Below, piece by piece: positions 17,214 through 27,379 of a stretch of DNA of 64,000 nucleotides. Position 1 is the stretch's first letter. The number at the start of each line of letters is the position of its first letter. Source of the DNA: Actinobacteria bacterium HGW-Actinobacteria-1. GTDB lineage: Bacteria > Actinomycetota > Coriobacteriia > Anaerosomatales > Anaerosomataceae. Under the pieces are notes generated by a model. That model saw only the letters and a list, made by a program, of their open reading frames with translations, made no database searches and was not told the DNA's origin. The position numbers and the translations under genes were made by a program. The stretch lies in NCBI GenBank assembly GCA_002841355.1, contig PHFB01000012.1:1-64000 (forward strand). The letters run 5' to 3'.

Positions 17214-17240
17214 TTGGCACTCGGAGGGCGAGAGTGCCAA
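17214..17240. promoter_or_regulatory. CIRCE operator (HrcA site)
   Basis: TTGGCACTC (17214-17222), a 9-nt spacer, and GAGTGCCAA (17232-17240). The canonical CIRCE is TTAGCACTC-N9-GAGTGCTAA; the only difference is a symmetric A-to-G / T-to-C exchange that keeps the dyad. Heat-shock derepression of groESL by HrcA is therefore expected. No hrcA gene is in the window. Confidence 0.9.
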
Positions 17241-17332
17241 ACACCACCGGAGAATGGGTACAACCCACATGGCGCTCGCTCTAGAGAACCATGTGCGAGT
17301 GCCATGAGGATCGAGTCGTAGGAGGGTAGAGC

Positions 17333-17626
17333 ATGAACATGAAGCCGCTGTTCGACAACATCGTTGTCAAGCCTGCAAAGGCCGAGGAGCAGACCAAGTC
17401 CGGCCTGTTTATCCCGGATTCTGCTCAGGAGAAGCCGAAGAAGGGCGAGATCGTCGCCGTCGGCGATGGCAACTGGGACAAGAAGGGCGAGAAGCGCCTG
17501 CCGATGGACGTCAAAGTCGGCGACATCGTCATCTACAAGGAGTGGGGCAAGACCCCCATCAAGATCGACGGTGTGGAGTATTACCTCATGTCGCAGGGCG
17601 ACGTCCTCGCGATCGTGGCCGAGTAA
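17333..17626 (+). CDS. groES: Co-chaperonin GroES
   Basis: A 97-residue GroES (Hsp10), which forms the heptameric lid on GroEL. It opens MNMKPLFDNIVVKPAKAEEQTKSG, the mobile-loop region, and has the KKGEIVAVGDG and VGDIVIYKEWG segments of the family. The ATG at 17333 is preceded by GGAGGGTAGAGC. It is the first gene of a two-gene heat-shock operon with its own promoter and CIRCE element 100-150 nt upstream; groEL follows after 63 nt. Confidence 0.96.
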   Translation: MNMKPLFDNIVVKPAKAEEQTKSGLFIPDSAQEKPKKGEIVAVGDGNWDKKGEKRLPMDVKVGDIVIYKEWGKTPIKIDGVEYYLMSQGDVLAIVAE

Positions 17627-17668
17627 CAGAATCCATCCGGGCGGCATCGGCCGCTCGCTTCTAACTGA

Positions 17669-19321
<1,653 letters not shown>

Positions 19322-19348
19322 GCGCTCACGCAAGAGCAGCTCGCAACG

Positions 19349-19380
19349 GAAGGCCCCGGTCCTCGCGGATCGGGGCCTTC
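19349..19380. terminator. Terminator between groEL and the convergent LysE gene
   Basis: GAAGGCCCCG (19349-19358) pairs with CGGGGCCTTC (19371-19380); the stem extends inwards by three more pairs including one G-T wobble. It lies 28 nt after groEL and 8 nt beyond the end of the minus-strand gene at 19388, so it can serve both. Confidence 0.75.
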
Positions 19381-19387
19381 GTGTGTA

Positions 19388-20038
19388 TTACAGAATGACG
19401 CCGAGTACGAACTGCGCGCCGAGATAGAGCAAGAACAACGCGCATGCGCCGATGACCGAGCGGTAGACCACATCGGAGAGCAGCCGCTTCCCGGCCGAGA
19501 CGGCTGTGACGACTGCGCTGTACCACACCACGTCCGCCAACTGGTGGCCGATGAAGAACGCCGCCACCCCCAGCGGTCCGATCGCGAGCCCGTCGGCGGC
19601 AAGCTTCACGCCGATGGTCGCCCACCACAGCGTCCAGTACGGGTTGGAGGCGCTCACGACAGCGCCATGCATGATCGGGCCGAAGCGCTGTTCGCGGGGT
19701 GTCTCGGATAGGGTTGTATCCAGCTTGATCGTGCCGCTGATGGCGCCGCGAAGGAGGCCCTGGCCCATCCAGAGGAGCACGGCGCCGCCTGCGATGGCAA
19801 GGACCACGGCCACGTCGTCGCGCACGAGGAAGCGCTGCAGTCCGAACGCAAAGCCGATGAGCAGTGCACCTTCGAGTGCAGCGTGCCCCACAAGCATCAG
19901 CAGTGCCGAGAGCCGCCCTTGCCGCAGCGTACGCTCGATGGTGACCGTGAGGTACGGGCCCGGCGCCATCGCGCCCGAAAGGCCCACGAGGAACGCATTC
20001 GCGCCGAGCGCCAGTGCGCCGAGGACCGCTGTGCTCAC
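19388..20038 (-). CDS. LysE family amino-acid exporter
   Basis: A 216-residue integral membrane protein with about six hydrophobic helices. The GLSGAMAPGPYLTVTIERTLRQGR segment near the N-terminus is the conserved LysE/RhtB signature, and SNPYWTLWWATIG matches the second conserved block. The family exports amino acids or small metabolites; the substrate is unknown here. The start is a GTG at 20038 with GAAGGAG upstream; the ATG two bases earlier runs straight into a stop. It is divergent from ychF and convergent with groEL. Confidence 0.88.
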   Translation of the reverse strand: MSTAVLGALALGANAFLVGLSGAMAPGPYLTVTIERTLRQGRLSALLMLVGHAALEGALLIGFAFGLQRFLVRDDVAVVLAIAGGAVLLWMGQGLLRGAISGTIKLDTTLSETPREQRFGPIMHGAVVSASNPYWTLWWATIGVKLAADGLAIGPLGVAAFFIGHQLADVVWYSAVVTAVSAGKRLLSDVVYRSVIGACALFLLYLGAQFVLGVIL

Positions 20039-20126
20039 ATCGTCTCCTTCTCGTGCCGTGTGGTGGTACTATACTGCAAGCCTGGAGCCGGAAGACGGCT
20101 CTGACTGCTCGGAAGGAGCACCTCTC

Positions 20127-21191
20127 GTGGCACTTTCAATCGGAATCGTCGGCCTGCCGAACGTGGGTAAGTCCACGCTCTTCAACGCACTCACCCGCAA
20201 GCAGGTTGATGCGTCCAACTACCCGTTCGCCACCATCGAGCCGAACGTTGGCGTCGTGCCGGTTCCCGACGCGCGCATCGACCGGCTCGCCGAGCTTGTG
20301 AAGCCGAACAAGGTCGTGCCCGCCACGGTCGAGTTCGTGGACATCGCAGGCCTCGTGAAGGGCGCGAACGAAGGCGAGGGCCTGGGCAACCAGTTCCTTG
20401 CGAACATCCGCGAGACCGACGCCATCGCCGAAGTCGTGCGGTTCTTCTCGGACCCGAACGTGGTGCATGTTGACGGGAAGGTCGACCCGCTTTCGGACGT
20501 GGAGACTATCTGCACCGAGCTGGTGCTGGCGGACCTCGACACGATGGAGCGCGCGCTGCCGCGGCTTGAGAAGGAAGCGAAGCGCGACAAGGCGGTCGAA
20601 GCCAAGGTGGCGATCGCGAAGCGCGTGCAAGCGTGGATGGAGGAGGGTCACCGCGCGGCCAAGATGCCGATGACTCCCGAGGAGCGCGTGCTCCTGCGCG
20701 ATCTCCACCTGCTCACGATGAAGCCGATGCTCTACGTGGCGAACATCGACGAGAGCGCGATCGGTGCCGAGCTGCCCGAGATCGACGGCGTGAAGCCGAT
20801 CCCGATCTGCGCGAAGATCGAGTCCGAGATGGCCGATCTGGACGCTGCTGAGCTTGCCGAGTACCTGGAGATGGAAGGCCTCGAGGAGCCCGGCCTCAAC
20901 ACGCTCATCCGCGAGGCGTACCGCCTGCTCGGACTGCAGAGCTACTTCACGGCAGGCGTGCAGGAGGTTCGCGCGTGGACCGTGCGCGTGGGCGCGAAGG
21001 CGCCCGAGGCCGCCGGGGTCATCCACTCGGACTTCGAGCGTGGCTTCATCAAAGCCGAGGTTATCTCATACGCCGACTATGACGCGTTTGAGACTGAAGC
21101 CGCCGCGAAGGCCGCGGGCAAGCTGCGGATCGAGGGCAAGGAGTACGTCCTCGCCGACGGCGACGTGATGCACTTCAGGTTCAACGTCTAA
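20127..21191 (+). CDS. ychF: Obg-like ATPase YchF
   Basis: A 354-residue P-loop NTPase. Walker A is GLPNVGKST, followed by the YPFATIEPNVGVV switch and the DIAGLVKGANEGEGLGN segment, then the coiled-coil insert (about 130-190) and the C-terminal TGS domain ending in HFRFNV. YchF prefers ATP, lacks the usual NKXD specificity and binds ribosomes under oxidative stress. The start is a GTG at 20127 with GGAAGGAGCA upstream; the longer open frame back to 19506 overlaps the LysE gene and is not coding. A TATACT box at 20070-20075 may be its -10. It overlaps the convergent amidase gene by 4 nt. Confidence 0.96.
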   Translation: MALSIGIVGLPNVGKSTLFNALTRKQVDASNYPFATIEPNVGVVPVPDARIDRLAELVKPNKVVPATVEFVDIAGLVKGANEGEGLGNQFLANIRETDAIAEVVRFFSDPNVVHVDGKVDPLSDVETICTELVLADLDTMERALPRLEKEAKRDKAVEAKVAIAKRVQAWMEEGHRAAKMPMTPEERVLLRDLHLLTMKPMLYVANIDESAIGAELPEIDGVKPIPICAKIESEMADLDAAELAEYLEMEGLEEPGLNTLIREAYRLLGLQSYFTAGVQEVRAWTVRVGAKAPEAAGVIHSDFERGFIKAEVISYADYDAFETEAAAKAAGKLRIEGKEYVLADGDVMHFRFNV

Positions 21192-22891
21192 GGTGCGACC
21201 GGCGCGGGCACTCTGCGCGCCTTGGCAAGCTCCCATTCGAGCAGGTTCGAAAGCACGTTCGTGCTGCCGACCATCGTGAACTGCGGCACGCGCGCGGTGT
21301 TGTCCATCACCCAGCGGCGCGTGGCTGCCGGTAGATACGTGCGTCCGCACATGAGGAGCGGCTGACCGCTGTGCCCGGCGAGCGCGCCGGCGGTGAGGGC
21401 GTCCGGGAAGTTCTCGGATGTAGCCACATACGGAGAGATCGTGCCCGAGGGCCAGAACTGCTGCAGCGTTGCGAGGTTGGTGTCGTAGCGGTTCGGTCCC
21501 CACAGCCACGTCACTGCAAGCGTGCGCTTGAGCGTGTCGACGACCGGCTGCGACACGACCGCCGGGCCACCTACCACGATCGCGCTTGTCACCTCGGCGG
21601 AATGGCTGGCCAAATACGCCGCGGTGACTGGGGAGAGCACGTCCGTGCGCGTGAGCAGGATCGGCATGCCACGCATTCCCGAGAACGCCGAGGCGGACGC
21701 CGCATCCGGGAACGCAGTTCCCGCGACGAGCGATACTCCGGCACCGGGCGTGACGCCCATGCGCTCGGCGATGAGCACCGCGGTCTCGTAGCGGTCGACG
21801 CCCGCAAGCCGTTCGACCGCATCGGTCGTGAGCCCCGCGGCCGTACACGCTGCGTCCACGACGGAGGTCTCAACAGCCGAGGTGCTCCCGAGCACCACGA
21901 TCTGCTCGGGCGCGAGTGTTTGGATGGCGCTTGCGGTCGCTGCTGTGAGCGATGACTTCGGGGTGAGCAGCACCGGCGCGTCGAGGCGCGTCGAAAGCGG
22001 TGAGGCCGCGAGCGCATCTGCCCAGTCCTCGCCGGATGCGAGGATCACGGCGCTTGCACCGCTCGGCCATCCCGAGAGCGCGGCGTCGGCGGAGGTCGCG
22101 TAGCGGTCCGCGCCCTGCACGCGCGGGTTGATCGGCTTGAACGGATCAGAGGCGTAGAAGCGGTCGACCGCATCGGCGATGCCCACAGCCACGCTGTGCC
22201 GGAACGTTGCCGAGAGGAGCTTGGCGCGATCCGTGGAGTTCGAGAGGAACGCCACTTCCACGAGCGCCGCCGGCATGTTGGACCAACGGATCACGTAGTA
22301 GCCGACGTCGTCGACACCCCGGTTGGTCATACCGCCGTGTGCTGTGACCTCGCTCTGCAGCAGCCCAGCGAGGTTCTTGGAGAGCACGGTGTCCGCCGGT
22401 GTGTTCCAGCTGTTGTAGAAGGTCTCGGTGCCGGTTGCCGTGCCACCGGCATTGTTGTGGATCGAGATGAAGATGTCGGCGCCCGAGCGGTTCGCTTTGT
22501 CACACCGCGCCTGAAGGTCGTCGTAGGGCACCGGATACGCGCCGGTCTTGCCGTCGGCGAAGTAGCGGTACGTGTCCGTGATCTCCGAGTAATTCCACGT
22601 TGCGATGTCCGAGTTCTGGATGGTGTAGTCACCGGTACGGCTCATCGCAACGGTGTGACCTCGCGACTGGAGTACCTTGCGCGCCTCGAGCGCGATGAGC
22701 AGGTTGACGTACTGCTCCTCAACGCCTGCATAGACGGCGCCGGGATAGCGGCCGCCGTGGCCGGGGTCGAGGAAGACGGTGCCACCGAAGGCGGTCGCAG
22801 GGGAGAGCGCCACGGCGATCGCGATGGCGATCGTGAGCGCGGTTCGTGATGCGCCCCTGCGGGCGGCTGCGACTAGGTGCTGCGGGTGCAT
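21188..22891 (-). CDS. Secreted N-acetylmuramoyl-L-alanine amidase with three CWB2 repeats
   Basis: A 567-residue exported hydrolase. After a signal peptide ending near SPATAFG comes an amidase_3 domain (about 36-235): DPGHGG, EEQYVN and SIHNNAG supply the zinc ligands and LVEVAFLSN the catalytic glutamate. It cleaves the lactyl-amide bond of peptidoglycan. Three CWB2 repeats follow, opening RVQGADRYATS, RLAGVDRYETA and WLWGPNRYDTN, to hold it on the wall. I chose the ATG at 22891 because AAGGAGC lies upstream; the frame is open to 23002. The combination matches the CwlV/Cwp6-type clostridial amidases. Confidence 0.92.
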   Translation of the reverse strand: MHPQHLVAAARRGASRTALTIAIAIAVALSPATAFGGTVFLDPGHGGRYPGAVYAGVEEQYVNLLIALEARKVLQSRGHTVAMSRTGDYTIQNSDIATWNYSEITDTYRYFADGKTGAYPVPYDDLQARCDKANRSGADIFISIHNNAGGTATGTETFYNSWNTPADTVLSKNLAGLLQSEVTAHGGMTNRGVDDVGYYVIRWSNMPAALVEVAFLSNSTDRAKLLSATFRHSVAVGIADAVDRFYASDPFKPINPRVQGADRYATSADAALSGWPSGASAVILASGEDWADALAASPLSTRLDAPVLLTPKSSLTAATASAIQTLAPEQIVVLGSTSAVETSVVDAACTAAGLTTDAVERLAGVDRYETAVLIAERMGVTPGAGVSLVAGTAFPDAASASAFSGMRGMPILLTRTDVLSPVTAAYLASHSAEVTSAIVVGGPAVVSQPVVDTLKRTLAVTWLWGPNRYDTNLATLQQFWPSGTISPYVATSENFPDALTAGALAGHSGQPLLMCGRTYLPAATRRWVMDNTARVPQFTMVGSTNVLSNLLEWELAKARRVPAPVAP

Positions 22892-23184
22892 CTCGGGCTC
22901 CTTCCGGAGCGTCGGTACGCTCCTATTTAAGCACAGGGGCCCAAACCGCCTCGTGAGCGCGGACACACTATGGGTGCTCTTCGATTCAGATTGACACTCC
23001 ATACCTTGGGGGCTAGCATATATGCACCTTACCAGCGTCGCGGAGCAGCATCTTTCGTCGCAGCACCGTTGGACCAGGACGCGCCGCCCGGAAGCGGGCG
23101 ACCCCTGGTCCTTTGCATATCAGCTGCTTCGCTCAGGCAGGTTTTTCACATCCGCATCGGGGCATCCAGGAGGCGCATCACAGC
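22892..23184 (+). other. Divergent intergenic region with a stable leader hairpin
   Basis: This 293-nt gap separates the amidase (minus) and guaB3 (plus). It holds no gene I can support. The main feature is a nested hairpin: GGACCAGG (23071-23078) with CCTGGTCC (23104-23111), enclosing CGCCCG-GAAG-CGGGCG (23085-23100), followed by TTTGCAT. It lies about 75 nt before the guaB3 start and could be an attenuator or leader structure. It matches no riboswitch I know. Confidence 0.5.
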
Positions 23185-24360
23185 ATGGAGATCGAAATCG
23201 GGCGCGGCAAGACGGCACGGCAGGCGTACGGCTTCGACGACATCGCGATCGTCCCCTCGAGAAGGACCCGCGACCCGCGGGACGTGGATATCCACTGGGA
23301 GTTCGCGTACAAGGGCAAGACATACAGCTTCCCGCTCCCGGTGCTTGCCTCGGCAATGGACGGTGTCGTCGATCCGTCGTTCGCCGGTGTCATGGGCAAG
23401 CTCGGTGGACTCGCAGTCCTCAACCTCGAAGGCATCCAGACCCGCTACGAGGATCCCGCGCCGCAGCTTGATCTTATCGCCAGCTTCTCCAAGGAAGAGG
23501 CGACCGCCAAGATGCAGCAGATCTACGCTGCCGAGGACGTGAAGCCCGAGCTCATCACGCAGCGCGTGAAGGAGATCAAGGACCAGGGCGTTCTCGCTGC
23601 CGCGTCACTCACCCCCCAGAACGTTGAGCGCTACATCGATGCCGCCATGGCCGGTGGGCTCGACATCCTCGTCATCCAGGGCACGGTCGTCTCGGCAGAG
23701 CACGTGTCGAGCTACGACAAGCCGCTCGATCTCAACGCGTTCGTCCGCGACCTGCCGATCCCGACCATCATCGGCGGCTGCTGCAGCTACCAGGGTGCGC
23801 TCCACCTCATGCGCGCCGGCGCTGTCGGCGTGCTTGTGGGCGTGGGCCCCGGCCACGCCTGCACCTCCCGGCGCGTGCTCGGCATCGGCGTCCCGCAGGC
23901 CACGGCCATCGCTGACGCCGCGGCTGCCCGCCTGCGCCACATCGATGAGACCGGCACCTACTGCCACGTCATCGCTGACGGCGGCATGCGCACCGGCGGC
24001 GACCTGGCCAAGGCCATCGCCTGCGGTGCCGACTCCGTCATGATCGGCTCGCCGCTTGCATCCGCCGCCGAGGCCCCCGGCCGCGGCTACCACTGGGGCA
24101 TGGCGACCTTCCATGCGGACCTGCCTCGCGGCACGCGTGTCCAGGCCGGCATCCGCGGCACGCTCGAGGAGATCCTGCTTGGCCCGGCGCACCAGAACGA
24201 CGGTACGCTCAATCTGCTCGGTGGCGTCCGCACCTCCATGGCCACCTGCGGCTACGAGAATCTCAAGACCTTCCAGAAGGCCGAAGTCATGGTCGCCCCC
24301 GCGCTGCAGACCGAGGGCAAGACCCTCCAGCAGTCGCAGGGCGTAGGAATGGGTCGCTAG
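23185..24360 (+). CDS. guaB3: GuaB3 family IMP dehydrogenase
   Basis: A 391-residue TIM-barrel enzyme of the IMP dehydrogenase/GMP reductase superfamily that lacks the CBS pair. The active-site loop is [13 protein letters not shown] with the catalytic cysteine, preceded by [16 protein letters not shown] and followed by [16 protein letters not shown]. This is the GuaB3 form frequent in actinobacteria and cyanobacteria. The ATG at 23185 follows AGGAGG; the open frame back to 23113 lies in the leader. The stop overlaps the guaA GTG (TAGTG), so IMP to XMP to GMP is one unit. Whether it is the cell's main IMP dehydrogenase is not shown; a separate guaB may exist elsewhere. Confidence 0.92.
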   Translation: MEIEIGRGKTARQAYGFDDIAIVPSRRTRDPRDVDIHWEFAYKGKTYSFPLPVLASAMDGVVDPSFAGVMGKLGGLAVLNLEGIQTRYEDPAPQLDLIASFSKEEATAKMQQIYAAEDVKPELITQRVKEIKDQGVLAAASLTPQNVERYIDAAMAGGLDILVIQGTVVSAEHVSSYDKPLDLNAFVRDLPIPTIIGGCCSYQGALHLMRAGAVGVLVGVGPGHACTSRRVLGIGVPQATAIADAAAARLRHIDETGTYCHVIADGGMRTGGDLAKAIACGADSVMIGSPLASAAEAPGRGYHWGMATFHADLPRGTRVQAGIRGTLEEILLGPAHQNDGTLNLLGGVRTSMATCGYENLKTFQKAEVMVAPALQTEGKTLQQSQGVGMGR

Positions 24361-25910
24361 TGACCGACTTCCACGATCAGCAGCCGACCGTCTTCGTTCT
24401 CGACTTCGGCGCGCAGTACGCGCAGCTGATCGCGCGCCGCGTGCGTGAGGCGCGTGTGTACTCGGAAATCGTGCCGTACTCCATCTCCGCCGAGGAGGTC
24501 GCGCGCCGCAAACCGGCCGCGATCATCCTCTCCGGCGGCCCGGCGAGCGTCTACGCCGAGGGCGCTCCGCACATGGATCCGGCCGTCCTTGAGATGGGCA
24601 TCCCGATCCTGGGCTTCTGCTACGGCATCCAGGAGATGGCGCTCCATCTTGGCGGCGAGATCCCCAAGACCGACATCGGCGAGTACGGGTTCGCCGAGCT
24701 TGAGGTCACCGACGCCGCAAGCGTGCTGCTTGCCGGCGTGCCGGCGACCTCGCAGTGCTGGATGAGCCACCGCGACTCAGTGGGCACCGCGCCTGCGGGC
24801 TTCTCGGTCACGGCGCGCACGGCGACCACCGCGGTCGCCGCGATGGAGGACCCGTCACGCAAGCTCTTCGCGACGCAGTTTCACCCCGAGGTGGCGCACA
24901 CCGAGTTCGGTCAGCAGATCATCCGGACGTTCCTGCACGATATCGCGAAGATCCCGCCGGTCTGGACGATGGTGAACATCATCGACGAGACCGTCGCGCG
25001 TGTCCGCGAGCAAGTGGGCGACGCCCGCGTCATCTGCGCGCTCTCCGGCGGCGTGGACTCAAGCGTGGTGGCGGCGCTTCTGCACCGTGCCATCGGCGAC
25101 CAGCTCACGTGCGTGTTCGTCGATCATGGCATGCTGCGCCTCGATGAGGCCGAGCAAGTCGTGGCCACGTTCCGCGACCAGTTCCACATCGACCTCATCC
25201 ATGTGGATGCCGAGGAGCGCTATCTCGGTCTGCTGGCGGGCGTGAGCGATCCCGAGCGCAAGCGCCACATCATCGGCGAGGAGTTCTGGCAGGTCTTCTT
25301 CGAGGAGGCTACCAAGCTCGAGGGTGTGAAATTCCTGGCGCAGGGCACGCTTTACCCCGACGTCATCGAGAGCGGCAACAAGACCGCCGCCAAGATCAAG
25401 AGCCACCACAACCTCATCCCGTTCCCGGAGGGCGTGCACTTCGACCTCATCGAGCCGCTCAAGGCGCTCTTCAAGGACGAGGTCCGTGCCGTCGGTTCCG
25501 AGCTTGGCCTGCCTGATGAGATCGTCCAGCGCCAGCCGTTCCCGGGTCCAGGGCTTGCGGTGCGCATCATCGGCGACATCAACCGCGAGAAGCTCGAGAT
25601 CCTGCGCAACGCAGACGCGATCGTTCGCGAGGAGATTAGCCGCTGGGACACCGATCGCGAGGTTTGGCAGTACTTCGCGGTGCTGCCGGATATCCGCTCG
25701 GTGGGTGTGATGGGGGACGAGCGCACCTACGCGCGACCGATCATCATCCGCGCGGTCTCCTCGGCAGACGCGATGACAGCCGACTGGGCGCGCCTGCCGC
25801 ACGAGCTCCTGGCCAAGATGAGCAACCGCATCATCAACGAGGTCGACGGTGTGAACCGCGTGGCCTACGACATAACGAGCAAGCCGCCGGGTACCATCGA
25901 ATGGGAATGA
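24360..25910 (+). CDS. guaA: GMP synthase (glutamine-hydrolysing)
   Basis: A 516-residue two-domain amidotransferase that makes GMP from XMP, glutamine and ATP. The class I glutaminase domain (about 1-195) has the nucleophile in [11 protein letters not shown] and the His-Glu pair in FHPEVAHTE. The synthetase domain starts with the PP-loop [10 protein letters not shown] and ends with the conserved dimerisation tail KPPGTIEWE. Start is a GTG at 24360 overlapping the guaB3 stop. All catalytic residues that I can check are present. Confidence 0.97.
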   Translation: MTDFHDQQPTVFVLDFGAQYAQLIARRVREARVYSEIVPYSISAEEVARRKPAAIILSGGPASVYAEGAPHMDPAVLEMGIPILGFCYGIQEMALHLGGEIPKTDIGEYGFAELEVTDAASVLLAGVPATSQCWMSHRDSVGTAPAGFSVTARTATTAVAAMEDPSRKLFATQFHPEVAHTEFGQQIIRTFLHDIAKIPPVWTMVNIIDETVARVREQVGDARVICALSGGVDSSVVAALLHRAIGDQLTCVFVDHGMLRLDEAEQVVATFRDQFHIDLIHVDAEERYLGLLAGVSDPERKRHIIGEEFWQVFFEEATKLEGVKFLAQGTLYPDVIESGNKTAAKIKSHHNLIPFPEGVHFDLIEPLKALFKDEVRAVGSELGLPDEIVQRQPFPGPGLAVRIIGDINREKLEILRNADAIVREEISRWDTDREVWQYFAVLPDIRSVGVMGDERTYARPIIIRAVSSADAMTADWARLPHELLAKMSNRIINEVDGVNRVAYDITSKPPGTIEWE

Positions 25911-25988
25911 CCGCGTGACCCACAGGCGCCGGCGCTCATTGCAGCCCGGCGTTTGTCGTCAGACGGGGCTAACGAGGAGCTGAGGCAC

Positions 25989-26270
25989 ATGGACGACATG
26001 AACAGAGATGCCGCCGAGCAGATCGCCGCGCACCGCACGCGCATCGATGAGATCGACTGCCAGCTTGTGCAGTTGCTCAACGAGCGCGCCGTGGAGTCGC
26101 TCGCGATCCGTGGACTCAAGCCGCAGGTGCACTGGGGCCTGTACGATCCCAAGCGCGAGGAGGAGATCTTCGCGAACCTCACCCGCTGCAACAAAGGTCC
26201 GCTCTTCGGCGAGAACCTCAAGGAGATCTACGAGGCGATCCTGCACGTGATGAAGGAGCTGAGGGGCTGA
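25989..26270 (+). CDS. aroH: Chorismate mutase, AroQ type
   Basis: A 93-residue, all-helical protein with the AroQ pattern: [18 protein letters not shown] in helix 1, a conserved lysine in RGLKPQ, and [13 protein letters not shown] in helix 2, which hold the active-site Arg, Lys and Glu. It would convert chorismate to prephenate for Phe and Tyr. The ATG at 25989 follows GAGGAGCTGAGG; an ATG-type start at 25953 lacks a ribosome site. The stop overlaps the DAHP synthase start (TGATG). In Bacillus the same two domains are fused and the mutase part confers feedback control, so it may regulate its neighbour. The symbol is tentative. Confidence 0.78.
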   Translation: MDDMNRDAAEQIAAHRTRIDEIDCQLVQLLNERAVESLAIRGLKPQVHWGLYDPKREEEIFANLTRCNKGPLFGENLKEIYEAILHVMKELRG

Positions 26271-27067
26271 TGGCCGCCGGCGAAGCCCGCGCTATCGGTG
26301 CTGTCGAGCGCGACGGCGCATGCACGATCATTGCCGGGCCCTGCTCGGTAGAAAGCCGCGAGCAGATGCGTGAGGTCGCGGGCACGCTCAAGGAGCTCGG
26401 CATCAAGGTCATGCGCGGCGGTGCCTACAAGCCGAGGACCTCGCCGTTCTCGTTCCAGGGCCTGGAGGAAGAGGGCCTCATCATGCTTCGCGAGGCGGCC
26501 GACGAGTTCGGCTTGCTCGTGGTGACCGAGGTGACCGACTCGGCGCACGTGGAGAAGGTGGACGCGTATACCGACATCCTCCAGGTGGGCACGCGCAACA
26601 TGGCGAACTACAGCCTGCTCAAGAAGATCGGTGAGGTGACCGCCGAGTCACGCAAGCCGGTCGTCTTCAAACGCGGCATGGCCGCCACCATCGAAGAGTG
26701 GCTGCAGGCGAGCAACTACATCACGATGCTTGGCAACGACAACGTTATCCTGTGCGAGCGCGGCATCCGGACCTTCGAGACGGCCACGCGCTTCACGCTC
26801 GATATCTCGGCCGTGCCGGTGGTCAAGAAGCTGTCGCTTCTGCCGATCATCATCGACGTTTCGCACCCGACGGGCTCCTCGGATCTGGTTCCTGCCGTCT
26901 CGCGGGCGGCGGTCGCGGTGGGCGCCGACGGCATCATGGTCGAGGTGCACCCGAACCCGCGCGAAGCGCTTTGCGACGGGCCCCAGTCGCTCGACCTGGA
27001 CCAGCTGCGGCTCCTTGTGAAGGACCTTGCGCCCGTGGCACAATCGGTTGGGCGGACACTCGGCTAG
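26270..27067 (+). CDS. aroF: 3-deoxy-7-phosphoheptulonate synthase (DAHP synthase), type I-beta
   Basis: A 265-residue KDO8P-like DAHP synthase that starts the shikimate pathway from PEP and erythrose 4-phosphate. It has [10 protein letters not shown], the [16 protein letters not shown] phosphate/PEP segment, the metal His in [13 protein letters not shown] and the EVHPNP segment. No regulatory N-terminal domain is present, so feedback control, if any, may come from the separate mutase encoded just upstream with overlapping start and stop. Length fits the unregulated core enzyme. Confidence 0.95.
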   Translation: MAAGEARAIGAVERDGACTIIAGPCSVESREQMREVAGTLKELGIKVMRGGAYKPRTSPFSFQGLEEEGLIMLREAADEFGLLVVTEVTDSAHVEKVDAYTDILQVGTRNMANYSLLKKIGEVTAESRKPVVFKRGMAATIEEWLQASNYITMLGNDNVILCERGIRTFETATRFTLDISAVPVVKKLSLLPIIIDVSHPTGSSDLVPAVSRAAVAVGADGIMVEVHPNPREALCDGPQSLDLDQLRLLVKDLAPVAQSVGRTLG

Positions 27068-27120
27068 GAAATTGCTGCAAACACTACCGCCAGTGATCGC
27101 TTCTCTCGGAGGAGACACTC

Positions 27121-27327
27121 GTGGCCGAGCCCGTTCTGCATCGGTACTGCGCCCACTGCGGTGCGCAGGGTGAACCGCGTCTCGGTTTCTGCGCGGAGTG
27201 TGGGGGACCTGTGTGCGCCAAGTGCGGGAACACTCAGCACGTCAAAGGCGAGCACAAGGTCATGCACGACATCTGTCTCAAGCACGGCGAGAGCAGCAAC
27301 TTCTCGATGATCAAGTTCGTGAAGTAG
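27121..27327 (+). CDS. Small zinc-ribbon/B-box-like protein, 68 aa
   Basis: A 68-residue protein dominated by metal-binding motifs: YCAHCG, FCAECG, VCAKCG, then two histidines and a late Cys-x2-His (ICLKH), spaced like a double zinc ribbon or B-box. Start is a GTG at 27121 with GGAGGAG before it. It lies 53 nt after aroF and 52 nt before the pcrA gene on the same strand. Such small zinc proteins usually bind nucleic acid or protein; no specific role can be named. Confidence 0.72.
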   Translation: MAEPVLHRYCAHCGAQGEPRLGFCAECGGPVCAKCGNTQHVKGEHKVMHDICLKHGESSNFSMIKFVK

Positions 27328-27379
27328 AGGCTCACTCCGCCTATCCTGCGTCCGTCTCGTACGTTAGACTTGTCACCCT

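Noticed and set aside
19506-20126. N-terminal extension of the ychF frame
   Set aside because: It overlaps the LysE gene in antisense, is Ser/Thr/Pro rich, and the GTG at 20127 has a good ribosome site and the family's exact N-terminus.
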